Both the position numbers and the translations under genes were made by a program. A DNA stretch of 64,000 nucleotides from Caballeronia sp. INDeC2 (GTDB lineage: Bacteria > Pseudomonadota > Gammaproteobacteria > Burkholderiales > Burkholderiaceae). The notes under the pieces were generated by a model that ran no database searches, was not told the origin of the DNA, and saw only the letters and a program-made list of their open reading frames with translations. How positions within the stretch are numbered: position 1 is the stretch's first letter; the number at the start of each line of letters is the position of its first letter. Below are positions 17,289 to 26,081 of this stretch, piece by piece. The stretch covers positions 1-64,000 of the forward strand of contig NZ_JALQDG010000029.1 of the NCBI RefSeq assembly GCF_023631325.1. Reading direction: 5' to 3'.

Positions 17289-18257
17289 ATGCAAGCTCAA
17301 ACCTTCAAAGTTCGCGTCGACGCGTTGCGCGAAGAAGCCCACGGTGTGCGGTCGTTCAGCGTTTCGCGCCTCGACGGCCTGCCCTTCGATGCATATGAGC
17401 CCGGCGCCCATATCGACGTGACGGGTCCATCCGGCATCACGCGCCAATACTCGCTGTGCGGCGACCCGGCTTGCCGCGACTCGCATGTCTTCGCGGTGAA
17501 GAAGGAAGAACAATCACGCGGCGGCTCGCGTTCGCTGCATGACGAAGTCGCCATCGGCAGCGAGTTGTCCATCGGCGCGCCGCGCAATTTGTTCCGCCTC
17601 GAAGCGAGCGCGAGCGAGCATATCCTGATCGGCGCGGGCATCGGCATTACGCCTCTGCTGTCGATGGCGTATCGTCTCGTCGCAATCGATGCGCCCTTCA
17701 CGCTGCATTATTTCGCGCGCAGCGGCACGCATGCGGCATTTCTGTCGCTGCTCGCGCGTGCGCCGTTCGACCGGCACGTCGAACTGCATTTCGGTATCGA
17801 ACGCGACGTTCTGGCTAATGAACTCGATAGCTGTCTGCGCGACGCCGACAAGCATGCGCACGTCTATACGTGCGGCCCCGCTCCGTTCATGGAAATCGTG
17901 GTCGATACGGCGCAAAAACGCCTGCCCGCCGACGCCATTCATCTCGAACGCTTCAAGGCCGAGCCGCAAGCCCCGGCGAACGAATCGCTCGATAGCTTCG
18001 ATGTTCAGCTTGCGAGCACCGGGCAAACCGTGCGCGTCGATGCGTCCACGTCCATCGTCGATGCGCTTGCTTCGATCGGCATCGAAGTCGATACGTCCTG
18101 TGGAGAAGGCGTCTGCGGCACCTGCATGGTCGATGTCGTGAGCGGCGAGCCCGAGCATCGCGATCATTGTCTGAGCAAGGCGGAGCGCGCGAGCAACAGC
18201 GTCATCTGCTGCTGCGTGTCCCGTTCGCGCTCGCCGGTGCTCGTGCTCGACCTCTGA
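17289..18257 (+). CDS. iacF: Rieske oxygenase reductase component, PDR/VanB type
   Basis: A 322-residue electron-transfer protein. The FMN-binding beta-barrel (RQYSLCGDP, about 52-60) is followed by the NAD domain (GAGIGITPLLSMA and YTCGPAPFME). A C-terminal plant-type [2Fe-2S] domain has cysteines in DTSCGEGVCGTCMVDV plus a later cysteine (DHCLSKAER). It passes electrons from NADH to the IacCD oxygenase. It is separated from iacC by a convergently placed lysR, as expected for an iac locus split into several transcripts. The iac assignment is by context; alone it would be called a VanB-type reductase. Confidence 0.88.
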   Translation: MQAQTFKVRVDALREEAHGVRSFSVSRLDGLPFDAYEPGAHIDVTGPSGITRQYSLCGDPACRDSHVFAVKKEEQSRGGSRSLHDEVAIGSELSIGAPRNLFRLEASASEHILIGAGIGITPLLSMAYRLVAIDAPFTLHYFARSGTHAAFLSLLARAPFDRHVELHFGIERDVLANELDSCLRDADKHAHVYTCGPAPFMEIVVDTAQKRLPADAIHLERFKAEPQAPANESLDSFDVQLASTGQTVRVDASTSIVDALASIGIEVDTSCGEGVCGTCMVDVVSGEPEHRDHCLSKAERASNSVICCCVSRSRSPVLVLDL

Positions 18258-18259
18258 AC

Positions 18260-19180
18260 TCAAAGCTTCTCGAAGCCCGCAAGGATGTCGGTCATCAGGC
18301 CGCGCATCCACGCGATGCCCTCGTCCTCATGAAAGTGCTCGTGCCAGTGCATCGTCACAGCGGCCTTCGGCAATTGAACAGGCAATGCATAGATCCTGAA
18401 TGCATCGTTGCGATTGAGAATATGCGCGAGCCGCGCGGGCAATGTCGCGAATAGATCGGTGACCGCGAGCACGCCGGGAACGGCCACGAAATGCGGCAGC
18501 GCGAGCGCGATATTGCGTCCGACACCTTGCGAGCGCAATGCGTCGTCGAGCGCATGGTGGCTATGTTCGAGCGATCGCACCTGCACATGCGATGCCGAAA
18601 GAAACTGATCGAGGCTCAACGTCTCGCCTGCGGGCAAGCCTTTTCGTTTTCTCGTCATGCATACATAGGCCTCCTCGAAAAGCAATGCATGGCGCGTGCG
18701 AGGCAACAGCGAAGGCAAATTGCCGATCGCGAAGTCGAGCCGGCTCGAACGCAATGCTTCCTCGATTTCCTCGACAGGCAAAGGCTCGACCAGCAGCTTC
18801 ACGCGCGGCGCAGTTTCGTGCAGCGCCTGACAAATCGCGGGCAAATACGCCATTTCTCCTGCATCCGAGAGGGACAGGCGAAACGTGCGATTGCTCGTCG
18901 ATGCATCGAAGCGCTCGGCAAAGCGCAAGGCTTCACGCACGGTATCGAGCGCGCGTCCGACGAGCTCGGCGAGTTCCAGCGCGACGGGCGTCGGCTGCAT
19001 GCCCGCGCGCGTGCGGATGAAGAGCGTGTCATCGAAAAGCGTGCGCAGACGGCCCAGCGAATAGCTCACTGCGGGCTGCGAGAGCGCGAGCCGTTCGCCG
19101 GCCTTGGTGAGGCTGCGCTCCTCCACGATTGCCTGAAAGACACGCAGCAGATTGAGATCGACATGGTCGAGGGAGGTCAT
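18260..19180 (-). CDS. LysR-family regulator, NahR/NodD-like, of the iac locus
   Basis: A 306-residue LysR protein with an N-terminal winged helix (SLTKAGERLALSQPAVSYSLGRLRTLFDDTLFIR) followed by the RAGMQPTPVA segment typical of the NahR/NodD branch, then an effector domain. The ATG at 19180 is taken because GAGGTC precedes it less well but the family start TSLDHVDLNLLRVF follows at once. The gene diverges from iacCD and ends two bases from iacF. It is the best candidate for an IAA-responsive regulator; the MarR-type IacR of Pseudomonas is not present in this window. Confidence 0.87.
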   Translation of the reverse strand: MTSLDHVDLNLLRVFQAIVEERSLTKAGERLALSQPAVSYSLGRLRTLFDDTLFIRTRAGMQPTPVALELAELVGRALDTVREALRFAERFDASTSNRTFRLSLSDAGEMAYLPAICQALHETAPRVKLLVEPLPVEEIEEALRSSRLDFAIGNLPSLLPRTRHALLFEEAYVCMTRKRKGLPAGETLSLDQFLSASHVQVRSLEHSHHALDDALRSQGVGRNIALALPHFVAVPGVLAVTDLFATLPARLAHILNRNDAFRIYALPVQLPKAAVTMHWHEHFHEDEGIAWMRGLMTDILAGFEKL

Positions 19181-19193
19181 TGGCAAACTCTCA

Positions 19194-19203
19194 AGATATC
19201 GGC
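19194..19203 (+). promoter_or_regulatory. AGATATCGGC site between lysR and iacC
   Basis: The site lies 14 bases upstream of the lysR start and about 140 bases before iacC. It matches the two AGATATCCGC sites at nine of ten positions and is extended as ATC-N9-TAT. The location suits autoregulation and control of iacCD. Confidence 0.42.
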
Positions 19204-19339
19204 CGGATTTATCCAGCACCCGTTTTTTAATCGATTTGACGCATGATCTTCGCAAAGCGAGACTGATGTCAACGAGAGGATGTGCCGATCTCTATCGCCA
19301 TCTTCGTGTTAGCCGATCAACCTCACCCCACATCGAACG

Positions 19340-20623
19340 ATGAGCACGCCGACAATCCAAATCATCGACACGAGCGCGCTCGGCCGCCGCGCGCAAGCCG
19401 ACCGCATCGCACCGTCGCTCTATTACGATCCTGATCTCTTCGAGGCCGAACTCGAGCGCATCTTTTACAAAACGTGGATCTGGGTCGCGCATGAAAGCGA
19501 ATTGCCGAAACCAGGCGATTTCGTCACGACGACCATCGGCCGCCAACCGGTGATCGTCGTGCGCGACAAGACAGGCGCGGTGCACGTGCTGCAAAACCGC
19601 TGCCGTCATCGTGGCGCAACCGTGTGCGAAGAGCACAAGGGCAATGCGAAAGGCTTTACCTGTCCGTATCACAGCTGGTCTTACGCGCTCGACGGCACGC
19701 TGCGCGCCCTGCCTTACGGCGACGGCTATGAAGGCGTCTGCGAAAAAGGCGATTTGCCGCTCAAGAAATTGCGCGTCGGGATTTATCAGGGCTTGATCTT
19801 CGCGAGCTTCAATGAAGCAATCGAACCGCTCGAAGACTTTCTCGGCGGCGCGAAACCGTGGATCGATCTTTTCATGAAGCAAGGCGCGGGCTATCCGATC
19901 AAGGCCAACGGCGAACATAAGTTCAAGTTCAAGGGAAACTGGAAAATCCAGCTCGAGAACACGACCGATCTTTATCACTTCCCCGTCGTGCATAAATCCT
20001 GGATGAAGTCGATCGACGATGAAACCGCCGCAGCCATCACGAGCTTCATGACGAGCGATGATGCTTTCTGCCGCTCGCTCGGCAATGGCCATAGCCTTGC
20101 CGTGCTAGTGCCCGAAATCGTCGATCTCGACAAGGATGACGGCGCTCCCTTGCCGGAACGCTTCAATGATCTGGCCGCGAAGCTCGCGGAGAAACATACG
20201 CACGAGGAAGTGCGCCGTATCGTGCGCTCCTTGATGGGCGTCGGCTTCAATCTGAATCTGTTTCCGAACCTTGCGCTTTCGATGGCATTCTTCCGCGTGC
20301 TGCGGCCTATATCCGCCGAGGAAACGGAAATTCGCCACGTCGCATTGGCAATGGACGGCGGCCCTGAAGAAGCGAATCGCGTGCGGCTGCGCATTCACGA
20401 GCATTTCCAGGGTCCATTCGGCTTCGGCAGCCCCGACGACGCCGAAGCATGGGAACGCGTTCAGCGCGGCTCGCACGCGGGCCCCGACGTGCCCATTCTC
20501 GTCAATCGCGGATTGAACCGCGAAACGACGGCACCGAACGGAGAAAAGACCGCGCATGCCACCGATGAAACCGGCATGCGTGAAGCCTATAAGCAATGGC
20601 GCGCAATGATGGAGCAGGCATGA
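19340..20623 (+). CDS. iacC: Rieske non-haem iron dioxygenase large subunit
   Basis: A 427-residue ring-hydroxylating oxygenase alpha subunit. The Rieske cluster ligands are in CRHRGA and CPYHSW (about residues 88-110). The mononuclear iron site is in ENTTDLYHFPVVH (about 208-220). In iac clusters this enzyme acts late, on dioxindole-3-acetate, in the conversion to catechol. It is translationally coupled to iacD by an ATGATGA overlap. Family membership is certain; the iac role comes from the full surrounding gene set. Confidence 0.93.
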   Translation: MSTPTIQIIDTSALGRRAQADRIAPSLYYDPDLFEAELERIFYKTWIWVAHESELPKPGDFVTTTIGRQPVIVVRDKTGAVHVLQNRCRHRGATVCEEHKGNAKGFTCPYHSWSYALDGTLRALPYGDGYEGVCEKGDLPLKKLRVGIYQGLIFASFNEAIEPLEDFLGGAKPWIDLFMKQGAGYPIKANGEHKFKFKGNWKIQLENTTDLYHFPVVHKSWMKSIDDETAAAITSFMTSDDAFCRSLGNGHSLAVLVPEIVDLDKDDGAPLPERFNDLAAKLAEKHTHEEVRRIVRSLMGVGFNLNLFPNLALSMAFFRVLRPISAEETEIRHVALAMDGGPEEANRVRLRIHEHFQGPFGFGSPDDAEAWERVQRGSHAGPDVPILVNRGLNRETTAPNGEKTAHATDETGMREAYKQWRAMMEQA

Positions 20624-21120
20624 TGGACGATCGCAACGCACTCTTCTCTCAACATACACTCGCGCGCGCGATCGAATTCATCTGGCGTGAAGCCGACATG
20701 CTGGACCGCCGCGACTATCGCGCGTGGCTCGATCTGTGGGACCCAAATGGTTTCTACGTGGTGCCGATCGATCCGAACGCAACCGACTTCGCCGCCACCC
20801 TGAACTACGCCTACGACGATCAGCACATGCGCGAGTTGCGCGTGCAGCGCATGGCGTCGGGCTATTCGGCGTCCGCATCCGACGCGGCCCGCACGGTGCG
20901 CACCGTTTCGCGCTTCACGCTGTCGAGCGATAGCGCCGATGTCGTGGAAGTGAGATCAGCGCAAGTCATCGTCGCGTACAAGCGGGGCGTATCGACGATC
21001 TTCGCCGCCGATCTCACGCACAAGATCGGCATGGCGGGCGGCGAGCCGAAGCTCCTCGAGAAGGTGATTCGCCTGATCGATTCGACCGAAGCGCTGAGCG
21101 CAATCGGCTTCCTGCTTTGA
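20620..21120 (+). CDS. iacD: ring-hydroxylating dioxygenase small subunit
   Basis: A 166-residue beta subunit with the SnoaL/NTF2-like fold of dioxygenase small subunits (EADMLDRRDYRAWLDLWDPNGFYVVPID near the start and a hydrophobic FAADLTHKIG strand later). Two adjacent ATG codons overlap the iacC stop; the first at 20620 is used here. It has a structural role in the alpha3-beta3 oxygenase. It ends 50 bases from the convergent sensor kinase gene. Confidence 0.92.
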   Translation: MMDDRNALFSQHTLARAIEFIWREADMLDRRDYRAWLDLWDPNGFYVVPIDPNATDFAATLNYAYDDQHMRELRVQRMASGYSASASDAARTVRTVSRFTLSSDSADVVEVRSAQVIVAYKRGVSTIFAADLTHKIGMAGGEPKLLEKVIRLIDSTEALSAIGFLL

Positions 21121-21170
21121 GCTTTGCGTGCGTATCGATGCATTCGCGCCGATGCGTGCTTACCGCTCGA

Positions 21171-22676
21171 TCAAGCGCGATGAGACAAAGGCAAAGCGAA
21201 GCAGCATTCGAGGCCGCCGCTGGCCGCGCGTTGCGCCCAGATGCGGCCATCGTGCCGCGACACGATGTTCTTGCACAACGACAAGCCAATGCCGTTGCCG
21301 CCCGCCTTCGACAAAGAAAAGCCGTCGAGGAGGCGTTCGAGCGCATCGTCGGGCACGCCCGGTCCGTTGTCGATCACATGCAGTTCTGCCGCGTCTGCGT
21401 TCATAGCTGTAGCGAGCGTGACGATCTTCGTGGACGACTTCGCGCCTCTCAACGCTTCGATAGCATTGAACGCAAGATTGAGGATCACCTGACCGATGAG
21501 CACGCGTTCGCTACGTACCGTCAACGGCTCGCCCCATTGCTCGATTCTGAGCGTCACGCCTTCGTCTCTCGCGCGCAATTGAATGAAGTACGCGACATCC
21601 GCGAGTATGTCGCGAAGATCCGCCTGAACTTCGACCGGTTCGCGTTTCACGATGAACTCGCGCACGCTCTTGATGATATGCGCCGCGTGCTCGGCCTGGC
21701 GATCGGCGGCGCGCAGCCCCCAGATTGCGCTATCGACGGAATCGGGTTGAGCGAGCCGCTGAATCGCGCCTTCGATGAAATTACGCACGGCGGCAAGCGG
21801 CTGACTCAATTCATGTGCGATCGCCGTCGCCATCTCGCCCATTGCGTTATTGCGCCCCGCGTATTCGAGCATGCGCGCTTCGTTGCGGCGCGCTTCTTCG
21901 ATCGCGACTTCATCGCTGATATCGCGGAAATGAACCAGCGTGCCATCTTCGATATCGATTCGCCTGCACGTGATGCGGAGCCATCGTTTTGCGCCGTCGC
22001 GACGCGTAATCGAATAACGTTGCGCGGCCGTCGAATGCTGTCGCGTCGCGCTGCGCAACTGCGCGATCAGCCGATCGCGATCTTCTCTCGTGCAATAGTC
22101 GAGCGCGACGCCCAGCGGCGCATCGCTCGCGACGCCCAGCACGCGCCGTCCGGACTCGCTGATATAGCTCACCTTGCCGCGCGGCGTGAGCACCGCCACG
22201 CCCTCGCCCAGATCCTGCATGTACTCGCGCAAGCGCGTCTCATAGCGGCGCAACTTCTGGCGCATCGCTTCTTCGGCGCTGATATCGCGGAACTGCACCA
22301 TCACTACCTCGCGCCCGGCGAGCGGCACGTAAGTCGCGATGGCCTCGGACAGCATATCGACGCCCGCGCGCGAGCGATAACACCATTCATAACTTTGCGG
22401 GCCTTCGGTGACGGAGCGATCCATCGCATTCACCGCGATTTCGCGGCGGTATTTGATGTCGTCGCGGGTCATGTCGTGCGCCTTGAGCGGCAGCAACTCT
22501 TCCACCGAAAAGCCGAGCGCGACGCAAGCCGCACGATTTGCCCAGACGATAGCCTTCGTCTGTGCATCGTGAAGAAGCACGCATTGCGTCAATGCATCGA
22601 GCAGTCGGTGGAAATCGTCTTCGGCGGGGAAGTTCATATCGAGGTGCGAGGGAAACATGATTGCAACGCTAACCAT
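21171..22676 (-). CDS. PAS-domain sensor histidine kinase, FixL-like
   Basis: A 501-residue soluble kinase with no convincing transmembrane helix. Two PAS domains (about 20-135 and 140-255) precede the dimerisation helix with the phospho-acceptor in AIAHELSQPLAAV (near residue 287). The ATP-binding domain shows HVIDNGPGVP and GGNGIGLSLCKNI. The E-L-S-Q-P form of the H-box is usual for FixL and StyS relatives. It is divergent from iacA, and its response regulator lies at the other end of the iacA operon. The ligand is probably an indole compound sensed in the cytoplasm, which is inference. Confidence 0.88.
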   Translation of the reverse strand: MVSVAIMFPSHLDMNFPAEDDFHRLLDALTQCVLLHDAQTKAIVWANRAACVALGFSVEELLPLKAHDMTRDDIKYRREIAVNAMDRSVTEGPQSYEWCYRSRAGVDMLSEAIATYVPLAGREVVMVQFRDISAEEAMRQKLRRYETRLREYMQDLGEGVAVLTPRGKVSYISESGRRVLGVASDAPLGVALDYCTREDRDRLIAQLRSATRQHSTAAQRYSITRRDGAKRWLRITCRRIDIEDGTLVHFRDISDEVAIEEARRNEARMLEYAGRNNAMGEMATAIAHELSQPLAAVRNFIEGAIQRLAQPDSVDSAIWGLRAADRQAEHAAHIIKSVREFIVKREPVEVQADLRDILADVAYFIQLRARDEGVTLRIEQWGEPLTVRSERVLIGQVILNLAFNAIEALRGAKSSTKIVTLATAMNADAAELHVIDNGPGVPDDALERLLDGFSLSKAGGNGIGLSLCKNIVSRHDGRIWAQRAASGGLECCFALPLSHRA

Positions 22677-22700
22677 AGCATCGGCGCGTCTCGCGCGCCG

Positions 22701-22716
22701 CTAAAGATATCTTTAG
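22701..22716. promoter_or_regulatory. 16-bp perfect palindrome between sensor kinase and iacA
   Basis: CTAAAGATATCTTTAG is a perfect palindrome in the 147-base divergent region, 25 bases from the kinase start and 107 bases from iacA. It shares AAGATATC with two of the other iac promoter sites. Its symmetry suits a dimeric FixJ/StyR-type response regulator. Confidence 0.5.
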
Positions 22717-22823
22717 ACGACCGGGATGCTTCACTGAATTGCGCGCTCGCCTTCCCAATTGTTTCAGTCTTTCTGGCTTTCTAGACTGGCATCAACGCAT
22801 ATGAACGAAAAGGAGACGTACCC

Positions 22824-23999
22824 ATGTCAGCTTCCGAGAGTGCCCTCGCTATTCACGACGATCTGTCCAATCAAACCGAGGTCATAACCCTCGACGATGT
22901 TATCGCCGAAATTGCGCAGCGGCGCGACGAGTTCGACCGGCTGTCACATGTCCCGCGCGATGTCATCGACAAGCTCAAGCGTGTCGGAATCTATCGTGCC
23001 GCGACACCGAAGCGCTTCGGCGGCGACGCGCGCGCGCCCGCCGAATTCCTGGCGATGATCGAGCGCATTGCCGTCGCCGACGGCTCGGCCGCGTGGGTCG
23101 CGAGCTTCGGTTCCGCGAATCTTTATCTCGCCGCTTTGCCGGTCGCGACGCAGGCCGCAATCTATGCGGATGGACCCGATCAGGTCTTCGCGGGCGGGCT
23201 TTTTCCGGTGCAGAATGCACAACCCGCGCCGGGCGGCTATCGCGTGAACGGCACATGGAAGTTCGCGAGCGGTTGCAAGGGCGCGGACTGGCTCGGTGTC
23301 GGCATCGGCACGGGAAAACCTGGCGAAGCGCCGGGAAAGCCACGCACGGCTGTATTTCGTCCCGCGCAGGTCGAGATCGTCGAAAACTGGAACGTCGTCG
23401 GCATGCAGGGCACAGGCAGTCACGATTTGCGCGTGACGGATCAGTTCGTCGCCGAAGACTGGACCTTCGTGCGCGGCGGTGCACCGACGGTCGATGAACT
23501 GCTCTATCGCTATCCGACGATCGCATATGCGGCGCAAGTGCTCGCCGTCGTGAACCTGGGTCTTGCGCGTGCCGCGCTCGATGTCGCGAATCAAATGGCG
23601 GGCGGCCGCAAGACGACGACCGGTGCGCCTCAACTTGCCGATCGCGCTTATTACCGTATCGAACTTGCAAAAGCCGAGGCGCAATTGCGTTGCGCGCGCG
23701 CATTCTTCTATGAATCGACCGATAGCGTTTGGCAGGCGATTCTCGCGGGCAATGAAGTCACATCCGAACAAGTAAGCCTGTTGCGTCTTGCGGCAACGCA
23801 GATCGCGCGCGAAGGTGCGGACGTCGTGAATCGCGCCTATCGCCTCGGCGGCACGATGGCGATTTATCGCACGCATCCGTTGCAACGGCTGATGCGCGAC
23901 GCGATGGTCGTCACGCAACACGCATTTCTCGGCGAAGGCAACTACGACGGCGCTGGCGCTGTGTTTGTCGGCGTGCCGCCGATTCCCGGCTATCTCTGA
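22824..23999 (+). CDS. iacA: flavin-dependent indole/IAA monooxygenase, acyl-CoA dehydrogenase fold
   Basis: A 391-residue group D flavin monooxygenase. It has the acyl-CoA dehydrogenase fold (VADGSAAWVASFGSANLYLA, GTWKFASGCKGADWLGVG) and ends in NYDGAGAVFVGVPP, but lacks the glutamate-based dehydrogenase context and acts as an oxygenase on reduced flavin. IacA of characterised clusters hydroxylates the indole ring of indole-3-acetate. It heads the operon iacA-iacB-iacI-iacH-iacE; its flavin reductase partner iacG is downstream at 27759. AAAGGAG precedes the ATG. Confidence 0.92.
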   Translation: MSASESALAIHDDLSNQTEVITLDDVIAEIAQRRDEFDRLSHVPRDVIDKLKRVGIYRAATPKRFGGDARAPAEFLAMIERIAVADGSAAWVASFGSANLYLAALPVATQAAIYADGPDQVFAGGLFPVQNAQPAPGGYRVNGTWKFASGCKGADWLGVGIGTGKPGEAPGKPRTAVFRPAQVEIVENWNVVGMQGTGSHDLRVTDQFVAEDWTFVRGGAPTVDELLYRYPTIAYAAQVLAVVNLGLARAALDVANQMAGGRKTTTGAPQLADRAYYRIELAKAEAQLRCARAFFYESTDSVWQAILAGNEVTSEQVSLLRLAATQIAREGADVVNRAYRLGGTMAIYRTHPLQRLMRDAMVVTQHAFLGEGNYDGAGAVFVGVPPIPGYL

Positions 24000-24035
24000 G
24001 CCACTTTCATCGCATAACAAAAGGAGTAGCGCTTC

Positions 24036-24413
24036 ATGACCGACAACCGAAACCTGCCTTTGCGCGTGCTGTTCTGCTGCGGCGTAACCCAAAACTTCTT
24101 CGACTTGCCGCGCGAGCAGATCGGCGAAGTATGGCAAGCCTACGGCAAGATGCTCGCTGCTGTCGAAGGCATGGAGAACGTGCGCGTGCTAGGCGTGATG
24201 GATGATGATCGACTCGTCGTCGGACAGTCCGATGGCGCGCCGTGGACGTTCTATATCATGGCCGATGTCGCCGACTTCGATACGGCCGTTGCCGTATGCA
24301 ATCTTTATCGCACGACGCCGGTCGGCGAATACAACCTTTGGCGCTATGGAAAGATCGAGGCGCGCGTCGGACGTGCATTGACGGTTCCGCCCGCCGCAGC
24401 GAATAACGCGTGA
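24036..24413 (+). CDS. iacB: IacB-like protein of unknown function
   Basis: A 125-residue cytoplasmic protein without a signal peptide. The N-terminus LPLRVLFCCGVTQNFFDL and the later DDDRLVVGQSDGAPWTFYIMADV and PVGEYNLWRYGKIEARVGR suggest a small alpha/beta fold, perhaps ferredoxin-like. IacB is found in iac clusters but has no settled biochemical role. The assignment rests on length and position between iacA and iacI; ribosome site AAAGGAG precedes the start. Confidence 0.8.
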   Translation: MTDNRNLPLRVLFCCGVTQNFFDLPREQIGEVWQAYGKMLAAVEGMENVRVLGVMDDDRLVVGQSDGAPWTFYIMADVADFDTAVAVCNLYRTTPVGEYNLWRYGKIEARVGRALTVPPAAANNA

Positions 24414-24417
24414 CGCC

Positions 24418-24936
24418 ATGACGCAAACCGACATCGACGCGTTGCTCGCGCGCCTTGCCGCCTTGGAAGCGCAGAACGAAGTGCGCAAGACCGTCGCGCG
24501 TTATATGACGTTATGCGATGTGCCTTGCGCGCCATTCGAAGGCGAATCGCTCGCCGCACTTTTCACAGATGACGCCGTGTGGGAAGGCATCGGCCCGCAA
24601 TATGCGCAGAAGTTCGGGCGTCTGCAGGGGCGCGCGGCGATCGTCGACATGCTGCAATGTTATCTGCCGCCCACGCCGCATTTCGCCAGCAATGTGCACT
24701 TCCTGACTTCCGAGCATATCGAGGTTCAGGGCAATATCGCCAAAGGCCGATGGGTCATGTTGCAGGCATCCAGTTATGTCGATGCAAAGGCCGAACTTAT
24801 CGCCGCGCGGCTGGACATCGATTTCGAGCCATCTCCACGCGACGAAAACAATGCGTGGCTGATTCGACATTTGCGCACAGAGCGTCTCTTCGATGCGCCC
24901 TGGCAAGTGAACCCTCGCGAGGAGACGAATGTATGA
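24418..24936 (+). CDS. iacI: SnoaL-like (NTF2-fold) protein
   Basis: A 172-residue NTF2-like protein with a dioxygenase-beta-like pattern: helical start (DALLARLAALEAQNEVRKTVARYMTLCD), then LFTDDAVWEGIGP and a C-terminal sheet region. IacI is a small accessory protein of iac clusters, thought to help an unstable intermediate along; the reaction is not settled. It begins four bases after iacB and overlaps iacH by the ATGA arrangement, so it is strongly coupled to both. Confidence 0.85.
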   Translation: MTQTDIDALLARLAALEAQNEVRKTVARYMTLCDVPCAPFEGESLAALFTDDAVWEGIGPQYAQKFGRLQGRAAIVDMLQCYLPPTPHFASNVHFLTSEHIEVQGNIAKGRWVMLQASSYVDAKAELIAARLDIDFEPSPRDENNAWLIRHLRTERLFDAPWQVNPREETNV

Positions 24937-26069
24937 GCGCATTCATCAGCGAATTCGATCTACGCGCGAATGATGATGCCAATGGCCCGACCATTGCGAT
25001 CAAGGACAGCATCGATATCGCAGGTTATCCGACCACGGCCGCGAGCCGCGCGCTCGCCGATGCGCCCGCTGCCGCCGAACATGCCGAAGTCGTCCAGCGT
25101 CTGCTCGACGCAGGCTGGCGCATCAGGGGCAAGGCCAACATGCACGAGCTCGCGTTCGGCATGACCGGTATCAACGACTTTACGGGCACGCCGCTGAATC
25201 CTCAGGACGCGATGCGAATTCCCGGCGGGTCGTCGAGCGGTTCGGCTTCGGCTGTCGGACTGGGTCTCGTCGATGCCGCCCTCGGCACCGACACAGGCGG
25301 TTCGGTGCGCGGGCCCGCGGCATGCTGCGGCGTGATCGGATTGAAGCCTACGTTCGGTCGCGTGTCGCATCGCGGCGTGGCCCCAGTCGAAACCACGCTC
25401 GATTGCGTGGGCCCGTTCGCGCGCGACATGCGCGTGCTGATCGATGCAATGACCGCGATCGATCCTTCGTTCGATGCGAGCATCGCGCGACGGGACGCAT
25501 CGAAGGCGCGTGTCGGCATCGTCGCTGTAGTCGCGGATGCAACCGTCAGTAAAGCGGTCGAGCACGCTGTACGTCGAGCGGGATTCGCCTCACGCAGCAT
25601 TGAACTGGTATCGATGACCGATGCGTTCTCTGCCGGTCTCGCGGTCATCAACGCGGAGACGTGGCATGCGTTCGGTCATCTCGTCGAAACGGGCAAGCTC
25701 GGCGCGGATCTCGACGCTCGTTTGCGCAGTGCATCGAACACCACGGCGGCCGATCTCGAAGCGGCCGAGAACGTGAGGCGCGTCTTCACGGCAGCCGTGG
25801 ATCGCGCGCTCGAAGATGTCGACGTGCTCGTGCTTCCCACTCTGCCCGCCTTTCCGATCACGCTCGAAGCCGCGCGCGCGGGAACGCCGGTGATCGCGAT
25901 GTCCTCGCTGATCAGACCGTTCAATCTGAGCGGGCATCCCGCGTTGAGCCTTCCTGTGTCAGTCGAAGCATCATCACTCAAGGCCGGCTTGCAGATCGTC
26001 GGGCGCAAGGGCGCGGACGAAAAGGTCTGCGCGGTCGCCGCGCAGATCGAAGCCAAGCTCGCTCAATAG
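24933..26069 (+). CDS. iacH: amidase-signature hydrolase
   Basis: A 378-residue amidase-signature enzyme. The Ser-cisSer-Lys triad is intact: lysine in TIAIKDSID (about residue 23), the first serine in PGGSSSGSASAV and the nucleophile serine in TDTGGSVRGPAACCG. The protein is short for the family (typically 450 or more) but the core is complete. IacH would hydrolyse an amide or lactam intermediate after ring oxidation of IAA. The start at 24933 is set by the overlap with iacI and the GGAG upstream. Confidence 0.9.
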   Translation: MSAFISEFDLRANDDANGPTIAIKDSIDIAGYPTTAASRALADAPAAAEHAEVVQRLLDAGWRIRGKANMHELAFGMTGINDFTGTPLNPQDAMRIPGGSSSGSASAVGLGLVDAALGTDTGGSVRGPAACCGVIGLKPTFGRVSHRGVAPVETTLDCVGPFARDMRVLIDAMTAIDPSFDASIARRDASKARVGIVAVVADATVSKAVEHAVRRAGFASRSIELVSMTDAFSAGLAVINAETWHAFGHLVETGKLGADLDARLRSASNTTAADLEAAENVRRVFTAAVDRALEDVDVLVLPTLPAFPITLEAARAGTPVIAMSSLIRPFNLSGHPALSLPVSVEASSLKAGLQIVGRKGADEKVCAVAAQIEAKLAQ

Positions 26070-26081
26070 AGGAACTCAAAC

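Noticed and set aside
21117..22784. 555-codon open frame antisense to the PAS kinase
   Set aside because: The composition is that of a GC-driven shadow frame and the kinase on the other strand has all its motifs.
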